A DNA stretch of 64,000 nucleotides from Acephala macrosclerotiorum. Lineage: Eukaryota; Ascomycota; Leotiomycetes; Helotiales; Mollisiaceae. The stretch is from positions 1 to 64,000 of the forward strand of contig MU119360.1 of NCBI GenBank assembly GCA_014904845.1. Direction: 5' to 3'. Every line of letters starts with the position of its first letter. Position 1 is the stretch's first letter. The notes under the pieces were generated by a model that saw only the letters and a program-made list of their open reading frames with translations, had not been told where the DNA came from and searched no databases. Both the position numbers and the translations under genes were made by a program. This document shows positions 50,372 to 62,639 of this stretch, one piece after another.

Positions 50372-52941
50372 TCAATGCAAGCTCCTAGCAGCTCTGAAAA
50401 TCGTCCCTTCAATAATCCCCACCCACTTCCTCGCATTCCCATAGTCCTTATCATCAATCGCCTCCACCAGTCCCGGGAACACCGCACCCGCATACCCAGT
50501 CCACAGTCCAGGCGCGAAAATAACATGTTTAAACCAGCTCCTACTATCCAGACCCTTCTTGTATAAAAACTGTCTTTCAAGATATTTATATTTCTTGTTC
50601 GCAACAGCAATGTTATGCGAGAGACGGAATTTCTGGATGAAGTGATACCAAGGAATGGGCTGGTCGGCTTGGGAGGCGAGTTTTGCGGCCCAGGAATCGT
50701 GCTTTTGGGCGGCGCGGAGGAGGTGCAAGGCTGCTTTGTGGAGGATTTTGAAGGAGAGTTTTAGGTCTTCGACATCTCCTTGGGGTGCGTCTCGGGTAGG
50801 GCGAGCGCGAGTTTCGATGGCGAATTCGTCGACTTCTCCGGACATGAGGGCATCGAGTTTGGATTCAACGTTAGAGATGTAGCCTTCGATTGCAATAGCG
50901 TAGTCGGTGGCGTTGAGAGGAATGACTGGTGCTTCTGCTAATCTTGCGGTAAATAAGCCCCAAAGTTTGGCAACGGTTGCATGGTAGTGGAATCCTGGGT
51001 CGCCGTATGTTGCCATCCAGTGGTAAGAATCATAGTTTGAATGGTAGTGGTAGACTGCTCCTCCGGTATCTCCTAGTGCTTCAGGGTCGGGACCGAATCC
51101 GAAGTCGATGGATGGGATACCTGCGAAGTCTTGGAATGCAGTAAAGTCAGAGCCTGAGCCCATAGTGCTGATCTTGTGATCCCAGAGGTCGCCCACAGTT
51201 TGTCCTTCTACCGTTTGATTGGGTGATTGGACGAGATCGGCAATCTCGTACATCACCTTATTGAGGAGAGGTGAGGCCGAGGCTTTGAAGATTGGACCAA
51301 CAGTTGCGACATCGACATTGACGTACGCAACATTAGCGGCATTCAACCAGGGCAAATACTCCTCAACCCACTGCAACGAATTAGTACGAGGATTTCCTCA
51401 GAAAGGAAAGGAGAGAAGGATGGAACCCGCTCGGGAGTCCCTCCGCAGCAAAATTGAAAAGGGGAGACGAAGGAAAAGGCCAGTACCTCTGTTGAGCCAA
51501 TGAGCCCGTACTCTTCACCATCCCAACTTGCAAAGACAATAGTACGGAGTGGCTTCCAGCCCTTTGAAATAGCGACACCGAAGGAGCGAATGACTTCGTT
51601 CAATGCTGCCGAGCCAGAGTTGGGGTCGCCTGCACCACCAGCAACCCAAGCATCACGATGATTGCCAATGACAATGACCTCGTTGGAGATTGTACCATTG
51701 ATAACACCAATAACATTCCAGAGAGGAGTGATAACATATTCTTGCTCGTTGACGAGGTTAAGTACGAGATTCTCAGGTGAAGGCCCGACATTGTACTCGA
51801 CGCCCTTGTATTTGAGACCGAGGTTCTCTTGCCATGCCTTGTTGAGATCCTTTGGTCCTGGGCCATGGCCGTTGAGCGTCTTCAAGATGGGAATAGCCTC
51901 TGCGTATGATAGTGGGATAGATGGAATTGAGGGAATGGCGCTGTCGACTGGCTGACGTGGGACACCAGGCTTGGAAGGGTAGCCGGGAGTTGTACTGTAT
52001 AGTGTTAGAATAGTTCTCTATGTGCGTTTGTCAACTTACGGATCTCCTGGCGCAACACTCAAGAACTGGGTACTACCTCTCTGAACACTGCTAGGATTTC
52101 TTGCAGGCCCATCAGGGTAGATATCAGTTCCGTCCTCATCCGTCACTTGTCCATCATCTCCCGGATCAGTGAATATCACACAGCCAACCATTCCCAAGTC
52201 TTGTGCACGCTTGACCTTGAGTCCGCGGAAGATTCCACCATACTTCGCAAGAGCAATCTTACCCTCCAAGCTGACATTAGCTGTGACTAAATCCTCAAAG
52301 TCTTGGTACGTGCCATAGTTGACATAAACGTATTGAGCTGTAACATTGCCAGAAGCTGAGTAGCCATGGAATGTTGGGACTCTATTCTCCAACCCAGAAG
52401 TGGGGTCTTCCTCAAGGACATCTTCTTCCAGAGTTGCCTCGTACTTAACAGACCAAGATTCGGCACCATCACTCTTCGACTTCTCGTACAGCGCAAGTCT
52501 GTGGCCCAGAGGATAGTTGATGTAGGTATCGTATGCCACTATGTCTGCCTGAATGCCAAACTCCTGCCATTTCTCTTGAGTCCATAGTACCTGGCTATAG
52601 TTCTTCCCTGCCAAATGAGGCCCCGCGGTATAGTACTTGCTCCATTCTGAAGCCTTCTCCGCCTCCGGTGTCTCCAACAGAATCTGCTGCAGCTCCTTGT
52701 AGCTCAGCTTTTCCTCTCCTTGTGCCCAGTGCTCGTGTCTATGGCGGTGGTGCGTAGGCGTAAATACAACGAGGAAGAGGAATAGGCCAGTAAAAGCAAC
52801 GAGGGTAGAACCAAGAGCTATCGTGCAAAATCTGCGAACCGTACTGTGGGTATATCGTTCTCGTCGTGGCGCAACTCGAACAGTTGCAATCAAGGGTGTT
52901 CGTTCATGGCTCTCCATCTTCTCATCTATGAGTCTGCCCAT
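50372..52941 (-). CDS. Glutamate carboxypeptidase II-like M28 metallopeptidase
   Basis: Three exons (52040-52941, 51487-51994, 50372-51370) give 802 aa; ATG at 52917 is an alternative start eight codons later. It is a type II membrane protein: a basic cytoplasmic tail, one membrane helix (about 40-62), then a lumenal or extracellular ectodomain. The order is PA-insert domain (about 180-310), M28 peptidase domain and the C-terminal dimerisation domain. Zinc ligands and catalytic residues are present: GNHRDAW, AGDPNSG, WDGEEYG and YHSNYD. The family hydrolyses C-terminal glutamate or acidic peptides; in yeast and moulds relatives include the vacuolar/endosomal Tre1-type transferrin-receptor-like proteins. 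Predicted N-glycosylation sites (NYS, NVT, NVS, NGT) fit an exported ectodomain. Intron 2 is 116 nt with donor GTACTG. Confidence 0.9.
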
Positions 52942-54128
52942 GATGAATTAGTCGTGGTGTTGACTTAGAGTTGTGTCATTGAAAGAAGGGGTTGTCCAAG
53001 TCCAATATCTAGATTGATGACTGGGGATAATTGGAATTTCGGATGAATTGGCAGGCAGAATGAGAAGAGCTTACCCTCATGTATTCCTCCATGAAGCTCT
53101 ATGACCCACCTTGACCTTCCCACAAGAGTTAGTCAATATGAAGCTCGAGAGTGGGAGAACTCTCGTTGGCCGAAACGATAACGACGTCAATCCGGCCAAC
53201 TGAGACGTGCTCACGAGTCTTGGTCAGCACACACGTGCCGCACGTGACTGCGATAGCGGAGCACCTTTCGGTCTGACCAATTATTGCGCTTGTGATCAGA
53301 TTTGGAGGATCCTTCGACGAATCACGAGAGGGGAAGGTTGCAGGCACAAGGGCGGTAAAAGCCAATGACAAAGCTCAATGTGGAGATGGCGGGGTAGCTC
53401 TTGCCAGCATTGGTTGGCTAGGCTCGACCGGCTCCAGTGTGCCGTGCTGATCCCTGGATATCTTCATGTGGCTGCATTTTCTTGCCTCCCGTCGGCCACT
53501 TGCATGCAATGGGAAAGGCGCCTCACGGCGAGGGCAATGCATGGTAGTATCAGACCCTACTCAAATACTCTTTGACTGCTCTCTCTGTCCCGTCCATCAT
53601 CCAATATATTGCTCTTCAACCAGCTCTCCGACTCGAATAATTAAATCCTCTCGCAAGCTCCACAAGGTCGTGGCCTTCCATGCTCCAACCCAAGAGGATT
53701 CAACGCTTCGATCGACAACTGCTAAAGGTTGAGAAGGCTCTACTCCCTCCTTCATCATGGTGAAAATAACATCACGTGGGGAGCCAAAACTGCCCGTCAG
53801 ACAATTAACAATTCTTGGTATGTCCTCCTCTTCATCGTCTTGCTGATTTTTCATCAAAGATTTTTTCTGTGGGTGGCGGGGAAGTGGGGTGGCAATGTGA
53901 AGATTACCTACATCTGAGACAGCGATATTAGGCTACGAATAGTTGTTCGCGATGCTTTGGAAAAGAGAAGGATAGATTTTATCAATTATCGTCAATCTAT
54001 TCTCGAGGTCGTTCTGTCAGTTCAAGTCAAGTGAAATGTGGTGGTGGGAGCGTGGTCCTTGACGTCGATCCCCCATCCAAGAATTCAAGCCTTTCATCTC
54101 GACCAGGTTATCAGGGCCACAAGATCAG
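52942..54128. other. Divergent intergenic region
   Basis: This should contain the promoters of the M28 peptidase (minus) and the MFS carrier (plus). No gene or repeat is evident. Confidence 0.5.
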
Positions 54129-56193
54129 ATGGTTACGCCGCATCAGAACTCCCCCATCTTGTCCTCGTATTCTCGGCTATTCTTGTGTCATTCGAAACTG
54201 ATATCAGCACAGCAATATGCAGATTCGCAGAGCCTATCGCATTGACTTCGGTCTTTCCATACCTGGTATGTATTAACCCTTGTTTTTCAGTCCCTCTTGC
54301 TAACATCGATAGCCTGAAATGATAGAGAGCTTTGGGGTGGATAAGAAAAATGTTGCAAAGTGGGCGGGTATTGCTGGTGCATCCTTCTCCTTAGCACAGT
54401 GTTTCACTGCCGTCCTCTGGGGAAGAGCTTCGGATCGATTCGGACGAAAGCCAACTATCCTTGTTGCTCTGTTTTGTACCATGACAGCTTGTTTAGTTTG
54501 GGGAATGTCACAAACTTTGCCGATGGCCATTGCTGCAAGAGCTCTTGCTGGTGCCTGCAATGGAAATGGTAAGCCATCCTTTTGGCCCACCCACCTACCT
54601 CTCGCTAACCCATTCAGTCGGTATCATTCGGACGATGGTAGCAGAAATGGTCCCTCAAAAGGAGCTTCAACCCAGAGCGTTCTCGATTATGCCATTGGTA
54701 TGGACCATTGGCTCTATATTCGGGCCATCATTTGGTGGAGCATTTGCCAAGCCAAATGAAAATCTGCCGTGGTTATTCGGCAACAGCAAGTTCTTCGCCA
54801 AGTTCCCCTTTCTTCTTCCCAACATGGTTGCTGCATGCCTCTTCGTAGTTGGGCTTTCAACTGGTGTCTTGTTCCTTGAGGCACGTTCTACTCACCAATT
54901 ACCCCGCTATGCTAACTGGAGCAGGAAACCCTCGAATCCAAGAAACATCAAAAGGATTATGGTGTGATACTAGGGAAGAAACTCTTGAAGTGGTTCAAGT
55001 CACTTTTCCACCTAGGCCCAAAATCCAAACCTTTTCGTCGCGCCTCCCAGAGCTACGACGAGTCCGCCGCCTCACTCCTCCGCCCGACCTCATCAGCTGG
55101 CTCCGATATCTCCAAATTCGACGATGAATCTTTCAATCCTAAGAAAGCGAAAGCTCCTCTACCCCGTCCTACGTTCAAAGAAGTCTTCACCAGACAATCG
55201 GTCATCAACCTCATAGCATACACTTTCCTGGCCCTTCACTCTGTGGCATACGACCAGCTCCTTCCCATCTTCCTACATCTACCACCTCAAGTCCCTGATT
55301 CTGACAATACCAAACTCCCATTCAAGTTTGGCGGCGGTTTCGGTCTCGGTTCGTCTCGCATCGGAACCCTCTTCACAATGTATGGGGTTGTGGGCTGCTT
55401 CATCCAATTCCTAATCTTCCCACCAACAGCCCGCAAATTCGGCGTCCTGAACTGCTTCAAAGTCTGTGCCATCACCTTTCCGCTTGTCTCGTTCGTCACA
55501 CCATACACAGCACTTATCCAGAACAGCGCTACCCAACAAGCTGCTATATTCGGGGTCATGATTGTCAAATCATTCGCAGTCATCTTCGCCTTCCCGTGTA
55601 GCATCATCCTGCTTACGAATTCGGCCACCAGTCTCCGCATCCTAGGAACACTGAATGGTTTCGCTGTAGCGATATCTGCTGTTGGTAGGGCGATTGGTCC
55701 TGCGTTGAGCGGAGCTGCATTTACATGGGGTCTGGAAAGAGGATACATGATAACCGCGTACTGGTTCATTAGTATCATTGCGGCTGCTGGGGCCATACCT
55801 ATCTGGTATCTTGTTGAGATGCCAGGCTTCTCGAAAACAGACTCTGAGGACGAATCCGATGAAGATAGTCTGCTTCCGATGGTGGAAGAGGACGAAGAAG
55901 GCGAAGCAAGAGAAACTCGGATTCTGGAAGGAGACGAGATCGAAGATATTTATGAAGAGGCACTGGATATAGTTGAAGGTCCACCATTGAGCATGGTGAA
56001 GAGTAGAAGGAGTGTTGACAGTGAAGTCATTGAAGGAAGAGGATCCAGGAGGGGAAGTAGATTGGAGGGGAGGATGAGCAGTCCGATTGGAGTGAGAGGT
56101 GGAAGTGTTGGACCCGGAGGTGGGAGGAGGTTGAGTAATGGACTTGCGGCAAGTAACATGGGCCAGGGGACTGGTGGAAATGCGTTTTCTTAG
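54129..56193 (+). CDS. Major facilitator superfamily transporter (YCR023c-like)
   Basis: Exons are a tentative 54129-54166 and 54208-54265, then 54313-54568, 54618-54880 and 54925-56193, all in phase, for about 627 aa. Visible family signatures: ICRFAEPIALTSVFPYLPEMIESF (helix 1 and loop), GRASDRFGRKP (MFS motif A between helices 2 and 3), AARALAGACNGN|VGIIRTMVAEM (helix 4), GSIFGPSFGGAF (helix 5) and a long cytoplasmic loop with Ser/Lys between helices 6 and 7. Six more helices follow, then an acidic, Ser/Gly/Arg-rich cytoplasmic tail of about 130 residues. This subfamily is drug:H+ antiporter-like; the substrate is unknown. The last intron (54881-54924) has a GC donor. The first exon is the uncertain part; no clean canonical solution links it to AICRFAEP. 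Confidence 0.85.
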
Positions 56194-56214
56194 CGAAGTT
56201 TTAGCGCGGTGCTT

Positions 56215-56284
56215 TGGTGCATGTATGTATGGTGCATGTATGTATGGTGTATGTATGTATGGTGTATGTATGTATGGTGTATGG
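56215..56284 (+). repeat. 15-bp minisatellite in the 3' flank of the MFS gene
   Basis: There are about five copies of a 15-bp unit, TGGTGTATGTATGTA; the first two carry GTGCATG instead of GTGTATG. It starts about 20 bases after the stop codon, so it probably lies in the 3' UTR. Confidence 0.85.
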
Positions 56285-56868
56285 GACTGTGTAAGCATAG
56301 AGACATACACGATATAAGCCCAGCCCTCTCCCAGTCATGCTATCACCTCCGCATTGCTGGTCAGAACGACGTGGCCTGCTTCTGTGCCCTCAGACCTCAA
56401 TAATGCCTCTCCTGAGCAGGATACTTTTGGCGCTCGGTAAGTTCCCACCTATTTTGGAATTTTGAAGGACCTCGCTACCGGTTCAGTTCGGACGAGGCTG
56501 GTCGCGTAAGCCTTGCCTTCCAAGTTCGCGATCTTTCACCACCTCTCACAGCAACTCAATATCACAACAACGGCAATGAGATAGATCAATCACATCCTCC
56601 CAGCTCTTAAGAGCTACACATCACACTTCCCGAACAAATTGCTCTTCAGCAAAGCAGCATTTCCGGATTTCAAAGCGAACGTCAAGCTACGAACCGCGTC
56701 AGGAACGATGGACGACGGGTTCTACAGAGTGTAAGCCCTGTCCAGGTTACAGTACAAGATACTACTCGGTATAACTCTGGACCAGAGATTAGGTGACGAA
56801 ACGAAAACGAAGAGCGTCGATCTACTCAAGGGGCGTACAGTCAACGAAGTGCGCATCAAGACCAGAAC
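56285..56868. other. Intergenic region
   Basis: No gene is recognised. It contains the presumed promoter of the ORF at 56869. Confidence 0.45.
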
Positions 56869-57543
56869 ATGGCCTTCAATTACGAATTCCCTACAAGACC
56901 TGACTTCGATCGAGAAATCTTTGCTCGCCTGGCTAGACAAGGTCAAGACAACCTTTCGCCGGATCACGATGAGGAGAGCACTGAGATGGATTGCCATGTC
57001 TCGATGCAAAGAGACGACCACGACGAAACGGCAGAAAATGAATCTGTCAACGACGAGTCTGGAGTCGTAGTACCAATAGAACCAGAACTAGATCGGCAAG
57101 TCTTCAACTTCGAGGATAATTTTAGAGGATCTAGTGGAATGACGCGCCCATCTGCAATCAAATATATCCAACACAGCATCGCACGAACTAGCATTACATT
57201 AATGGAAGTCCAACTTGACGAAACACTGCGCATCTACGGTGTTCAAGGACCACCAACATCGTGCAACTACTACCTTTCGCAATTCCCAGGCGAAGTTCAA
57301 AGAGTCTACATCCGCCATCGCGACTACCCCGACCCCATCCAGCTGCAGCCTACTCATATCTTTAGTATCGCTCGTAGTTGCGAGGTTAGAAAGAACATCC
57401 TTTCCGAGGAGGAACAAAACGAGTTAGGCAGAATTTGGAGTGATCGTTACTACTCAGTAAGCACCGCACATTGCGGTGTATCACGATCGATAATCCGGCT
57501 CTCCTTACTCAAAGAAACCAGACGCACGTACATGATGACTTGA
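56869..57543 (+). CDS. Hypothetical protein, 224 aa
   Basis: This is a single open frame beginning MAFNYEFPTRPDFDREIFARLARQ. Residues 30-70 are acidic and likely disordered; 75-190 look folded (FNFEDNFRGSS, LDETLRIYGVQGPP, YIRHRDYPDPIQLQPTHIF). No known domain, signal or membrane segment is visible. A possible donor (TCA|GTAAGC, 57456) near the end means the true C-terminus could differ. Codon use looks like the core genes. I do not recognise a family. Confidence 0.5.
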   Translation: MAFNYEFPTRPDFDREIFARLARQGQDNLSPDHDEESTEMDCHVSMQRDDHDETAENESVNDESGVVVPIEPELDRQVFNFEDNFRGSSGMTRPSAIKYIQHSIARTSITLMEVQLDETLRIYGVQGPPTSCNYYLSQFPGEVQRVYIRHRDYPDPIQLQPTHIFSIARSCEVRKNILSEEEQNELGRIWSDRYYSVSTAHCGVSRSIIRLSLLKETRRTYMMT

Positions 57544-57732
57544 CAAGGACAAAAAAGTGCATCCGAATTATTCAGACATCAGGGTTGGAAATGATATGAT
57601 AGTAAGCCTACCTGGCTGCAATACTTAGTGCCGTACAGACCACTTAGTGAGCATGCTTCCTTCACATTATTACTGATTGAAGCAGAAAATATCATGTTCA
57701 AACACTCCAATGGACGACTACTCGACAGCGTT

Positions 57733-58100
57733 TCAAACTCTTTCTTCCCAGTACATCTCGTTGAGCAGAACGAAAACATTATTGCAGCCTCCTGACGAAC
57801 TTCCAGGGCTCTCACCAATGTACAGATATCCCTCATGATATCTCGAAACCACGAATAGCCATCTGCGAGATGCGCCTCTGGAGCTTCCGGGAAATTCACC
57901 TAACTTTGGATCATATCTATTGATCCCATGATTTATCGGCGGCACCGAAAGTGCTGCACTCTTGAAAAACGGAGCCCTGGACCTGCCAGACGAACTTGGA
58001 GAACTAGCCTGTATCAAAATTACCTCACGAGAGGGTGTGGAGGAATACTTTCTCCTCAAAGATCTTGAAGTAGATGCTGGTGTGAGAAGCCATCAAGACT
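57733..58100 (-). CDS. Possible coding remnant or exon, unrecognised
   Basis: A minus-strand frame stays open from upstream of 58059 to 57733 and looks protein-like (Ser/Arg-rich start, then RWLFVVSRYHEGYLYIGESPG). No convincing ATG lies directly upstream in frame and there is no known motif. It could be an exon of a small gene or a gene fragment. Nothing else in 57550-58690 is recognisable. Confidence 0.25.
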
Positions 58101-58691
58101 TAGCTAGATTGCGATAGACGGCGAGAGGATGAACAGGGTGTAGCAATAAAACATTTCTACCTTGTCTTTTCCGTTTAGTATTGCACGATGATATGTAATC
58201 CTCCACAATAGAAACCCTGAACGAAGCTCTTGACTACCCATCTTATTCTATGCGCCTTTAGCTCTCCAGAAACGAAAGAAGAGGTAGCCACAGTGCCACA
58301 TTCTGAGCGACTTTCTCGTCCTGGTATCTCGTCTTCATCTCGCTATGTTGCCTAACTTCAGGTATACTGTAGGCTAATTTCAGAGTAGCTGACTGTTGCA
58401 TCTTGCCAATCTAGAAAGCTGCTGAGTACACATGTGGATATACAAACATTTGTATTCTCCTGTGCGCTCTCTAATGTCTCTGATATGTAGAGACTTTAAC
58501 CGTGCTGACCTCTTCGGCGTCATGATGCTGGTCGGCGTCTACTAAAACAAGCGCAGAACACCATGGCAGAAACTTCAATGCGATCAACAGGGGTTCCATG
58601 TCCCTAAAATATCAGTTGAGCTCAGGTAGCAATTACTTCCACTGGAGCTGAAAGTTCAACTCATTCATTTATGGTATCTACACTTCTCTTT

Positions 58692-59208
58692 CTATCCTTG
58701 ATACCATTCTGGCTTAACTTCCTGGTTGATGGACTCGGTGAAGCCTTCCACGGCCCATTTGCTAGCACAGTAGATGCTGAATGTAGGGACACCGCGTTGA
58801 CCTCCGATTGAGGTGACTTGTTGGATGATACCGCCAGAAGGCTTTTGTTCTCGCATAACTTCCATAGCTTTCTTAGTGACGTGGATCAAGCCGAAGAAGT
58901 TGACTTCCATCTGTGTGCGAAGCTGTTCCTCAGAGACCTCTTCGAAGACCCCCGAGAGGCCGTAACCAGCGTTGTTTACGACTACATCGACTCGGCCGAA
59001 CTTGTCGAGGGCAGACTTGAATGCTGCATCGATGTCAGCTTGTTTTGTGACATCAAGTTTGACAGCGAGGTAGTTCTAGGCTTGTCAGTTACTGACAGAT
59101 ATTAAGAAACAGAGGTAGTACCTTGTCGTTAGTACCCTCGAATGAGAGGGACTCGGGCTTTCGTGCTGTTGCAACGGCAATGTCACCGTGGGCAATGACC
59201 TCCTCTAC
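58692..59208 (-). pseudogene. Short-chain dehydrogenase/reductase, truncated at both ends
   Basis: The middle of a classical SDR remains: VEEVIAHGDIAVATARKPESL, then after an intron (about 59075-59121, GTACTA donor) NYLAVKLDVTKQADIDAAF, the NNAGYG motif, VTSIGGQRG with catalytic Ser, and the YCASK active site. The N-terminal Rossmann glycine motif is missing because the Copia LTR starts exactly before the VEEV codon. The C-terminus stops at PEWYQG, about 100 residues short; no continuing exon is visible. SDRs of this type reduce carbonyls with NAD(P)H, but this copy lacks the cofactor-binding loop and must be inactive. Confidence 0.85.
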
Positions 59209-59330
59209 TGTTAGACTTTCGAGTGGTTTTAGTGCTGAGTAAGCACTGCAATGGATATAATGTCCCCGCACCTAGCTAGATCTTTAAAATCAGACTATCA
59301 AGTCCATCGAATATATCACTCAAATTGACA
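59209..59330 (+). repeat. 5' LTR of element C (122 bp)
   Basis: It begins TGTTAGACTTTCG and ends AATTGACA (TG...CA, with short inverted ends TGT/ACA) and is followed at once by the primer site. It is repeated in inverted orientation at 12835-12969. Confidence 0.85.
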
Positions 59331-59344
59331 GGTTATGAGCCCGG
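59331..59344 (+). other. Primer-binding site for half initiator tRNA-Met
   Basis: GGTTATGAGCCCGG is complementary to the anticodon stem-loop region (…CUCAUAACC) of fungal initiator tRNA-Met. Copia and Ty5 prime from a cleaved half-tRNA at this same part, whereas Ty1 uses the tRNA 3' end. Confidence 0.7.
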
Positions 59345-59400
59345 AAGGTGCTCATTGAAACCGTCGTATCTTTTTACTCTAAAATATCAACTCTATTCGC

Positions 59401-60490
59401 TATGGCGATTCCAGCAGCTCCAATCGGTACTACAGCACCTACTTCTATAGCATTTCACTACGTCTGCAAGTGGGGTAGAATTGAAATTCTCACAAGAAAT
59501 AACTATTCTCGATTCAAGAACTCCTGTCTAGTCGCTTTTGCTAGTATCTATACTATAAAACTAGTTAATGGTAAAAAATCGAAACCGGCCTTTCTTGCGT
59601 CAATTAATCGGATTACGGCCTGAGAAAAGAAGGCTACTAAGGCTATTCAAATCATTTCAAATAGCGTAAACGACAGACTACAAGACAAGATTTTTCTATT
59701 GGTTTTTTTCGAAGATGTCAAAAGAATCTAAAACGAACTCAAGAAATACGATAAGATCGTTGATTTTGTTTAAATGTTTATTCAACGAATGAACTTTGAA
59801 CAAAAAAAATTCGAGACTTTTAAAGGAATCAAAGAATTCGCAGATCGTCTCGAGTTCTACAAACTTCAGTTCGCAACGATCGAGAGATTAATTACTAATA
59901 ATGAGATTCTAGATCGAATTATAGTAGTTATCTTTGAGAATAGTAATTACGAGAACACGAAATATTATATTCTCCGTCTACCAAAGACCGAACGCACACT
60001 CGATAAAACAATCACTATACTGCAAATTTATAACAAGAGAGAAACTTCAGTAATTGCAAACTATACTCGTGGAAAAGGACAATAGCGTGGTCGTGGGCAA
60101 TCTCGTGATAGTAGACAAACTAGAAACAGAAAACGAAGGACTGATCGCAGTAATCGCAATAACAATAACAATAAATACCGTAGAAAAAAGAGAGGCAATC
60201 GTAGAAGATTTGGATTATTAGTATCTCGTTCTATAAGATCTAAAGATCGTCGAGACGATAATAGCGATAACGGGGAATCCGTTGATTATAATAAGTTTGA
60301 TTCAAATCAATGTGATTAGTGTATGCGCTATAAGTATTATAAGATTGAGTATAAAATAAAACGAAGGAGTAGAAAGGCTGACAAAAGACAAAATCAAAAG
60401 AACTCTAAACAAACAAAGACTGCAATAATTGAACTTACTATTAGAGCAAGTATAGTAATTGTAAGCAAGACACAATAGAGTCCTTTCTCT
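59401..60490 (+). pseudogene. Copia gag remnant
   Basis: From the ATG at 59401 (MAIPAAPIGTT...) and through a second open part at 59774-60085 (EFADRLEFYKLQF, ILDRIIVVIFEN) this is a Copia gag. A basic Arg/Asn-rich stretch follows, and near 60310-60360 a zinc-knuckle-like site of which the two leading Cys remain while later ligands are replaced by Tyr. In-frame stops interrupt it at several points. Confidence 0.75.
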
Positions 60491-60526
60491 TCTGTTTACT
60501 TTATCGTATTTATAGCACTTTTACTA

Positions 60527-61960
60527 GTGATAATGGTACTTACTCGATTGCTATTCAAGAATAAGACTAAGAGACATATCGAGCGTTTATATATGAGTTC
60601 TGTTTACTACTCTCGATGGATGAAAGTCTACACTGGTAAAAGACAATCTTTACTCTTACTATTCTTATTAATTCGAGTATTGATCGGACGAACTCAAATT
60701 CTACTACCTGCTCTAAACTCTAGTACCTCGAAATACTTCAGTAGTGTGCAATCTGATTTCATACACTTAAAACGCTGACAAACATTAAACAAGGTTGTCA
60801 CAGTAAACGACACTACTGTAAACGCGATTGAATATTAAGATCAAGTTTGGATAACTTCTCAAAGAGAACTGAAACTCAGAGAAGTCTGGTATGTACCAAG
60901 TTTTGGAGTAGTGAAATTAATCTCTATTCTACAATTTATAGAAGATGGAATATTGGTCATATTTAAAAGAGGACGAGCAATTGGTATTACAAATAATGGA
61001 AATAAAGAGGTAATATTCACAGTTTCTAAGAATCCTAGAAATAATCTCTTTATATTAAATCAATATCAAAATGTTAGTAATATTGTTGCATATTCGACGA
61101 ACATTGCCTCGGATGCACCAACGAGAATCCGATTATCAATAGAATTTTTCGAAGTAGTAAATCCTGAGAAAACTCTATAAGAACTCATATATCGGCGTTT
61201 TGATTATATCAATTATAATGTACTTCGAAAACTGGTCGATGTTACAAATATAAAAATGCCGAGATTCAAACTATATACTGGGCATAAAACATGTGAAATT
61301 TGTGCAGCGGACAAAATCAAAAAAACCTTTAGAAAAAAGACAAACAATAGAGTTATTAGAAAGGGGAGGAGACTGTATAGTAATATTTCTAGTAAATTGT
61401 TTAAGTTTTATAGAGGGAATCAATATTTTCTTCTAATTACAAACGACGCAATACGGTGCTCTTAGATCAAACTTTTAAAAGATAAGAGTACGAAAGAAAT
61501 CCAGTTTCACATTCGTGAAATCTGTGGAATCATTAAGAGAAATACAAAAGAAAATATTGTCTACTTTAAATGTGACAATAAATCGAGCGAGTTCAAGAAA
61601 GATTTCCAAGGATAGCTCAAAACACTGTTTAATTCTCCTAGGCATGAGCCTTGTCCACTATACAAACATTCATTGAATAGTATTATTGAGCGAGTAATAC
61701 AAACAATGGACAATATCGCCAGATCTATAATCTACGAGACCAAGTTTCTATTGATCTTTTGGAACTATGTCGTAGAGTATGCAATCTGGATCAAGAATAG
61801 AGTACTAACGAACGTACTTCTATAGCCAGTCCCAGAATCTGAATCAAAGGACCAAGGGACATACATTCCATTTGAAGCCTATATTAGAAAGAAACTAGAC
61901 CCTCTAGTATTGCAGAAAACTCTGGTTGCTTTTGGATGCCAGGCCAATATTAAAGAGCTC
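60527..61960 (+). pseudogene. Copia protease and integrase remnant
   Basis: 60527-61180 covers the protease and linker region. At 61256-61465 the zinc-binding HKTCEICAADKIKK pre-integrase motif and the start of the integrase core (SNISSKLFKFYRGNQYF) are visible. The core continues to about 61740 with VYFKCDNKSSEF and SLNSIIERVIQTM. The first catalytic Asp position reads ITND, while the second Asp and the Glu are recognisable. Stops occur at 61463, 61613 and 61823. Confidence 0.8.
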
Positions 61961-62639
61961 AAGGACTAACCAAGTAAATGGACTCCTAGGACCAAAGAAG
62001 AGTATATCTTCGTGGGCATTACTAGAAACAGTGTCTACAAACTGTTAAACTGCAGAACATTGAAAGAGACTCTCTCAGTTAATATTAAATTCCATGAATA
62101 CAAGTTCCCAGAGTTCTTTATCCCTCAAGAGTTCAAGTATATTGTAGTAAATCTGTCTATTGCTAATAATACAATCTACGATTATATCGTTATTGATACA
62201 CCAATTGATTACTCTTTTGGTAATGAGATGATTAATAGCATTGAAACACGTGCTGATGAGAATGATAATACTGAAACAAGTACTTGTGAAAATGGAATTG
62301 AAACAAACTTAGAACCAGTAGTCAAACAAGACTCTAGTATCTAGAGCTTTAATCAAGCTCAAAAGTAATATCCACCTCAAATATTAAAAATCAACGGTCG
62401 AACGATCAAAAGGACCAAGAATCCTTATGATTCTTTTGCTAAGGCGAGAAGGACAGTAAACAGCGAATTGAACAATAAAAAAATGCTTTTTTTTCAAACG
62501 GTGAAACAACTAGTAAAAGCTTTGAACGTTGTCTACTTAAACGAAAAGAAATCATTTTCTTTGAGTGTGTTTAGCGTTCTATTCGAGTTTTTGACCATTG
62601 ATAAAACTTTAAAGAAGAACGCTCCTAATTAAATGAAAG

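Noticed and set aside
55642..56310. Minus-strand 222-codon ORF
   Set aside because: It is antisense to the well-supported last exon of the MFS gene and starts inside the minisatellite.
59348..59623. Host gene with an N-terminal MAIPAAPIG segment
   Set aside because: It is the start of Copia gag: it follows an LTR and primer site, and a hypermutated copy is found at 12600-12780 in the opposite orientation.
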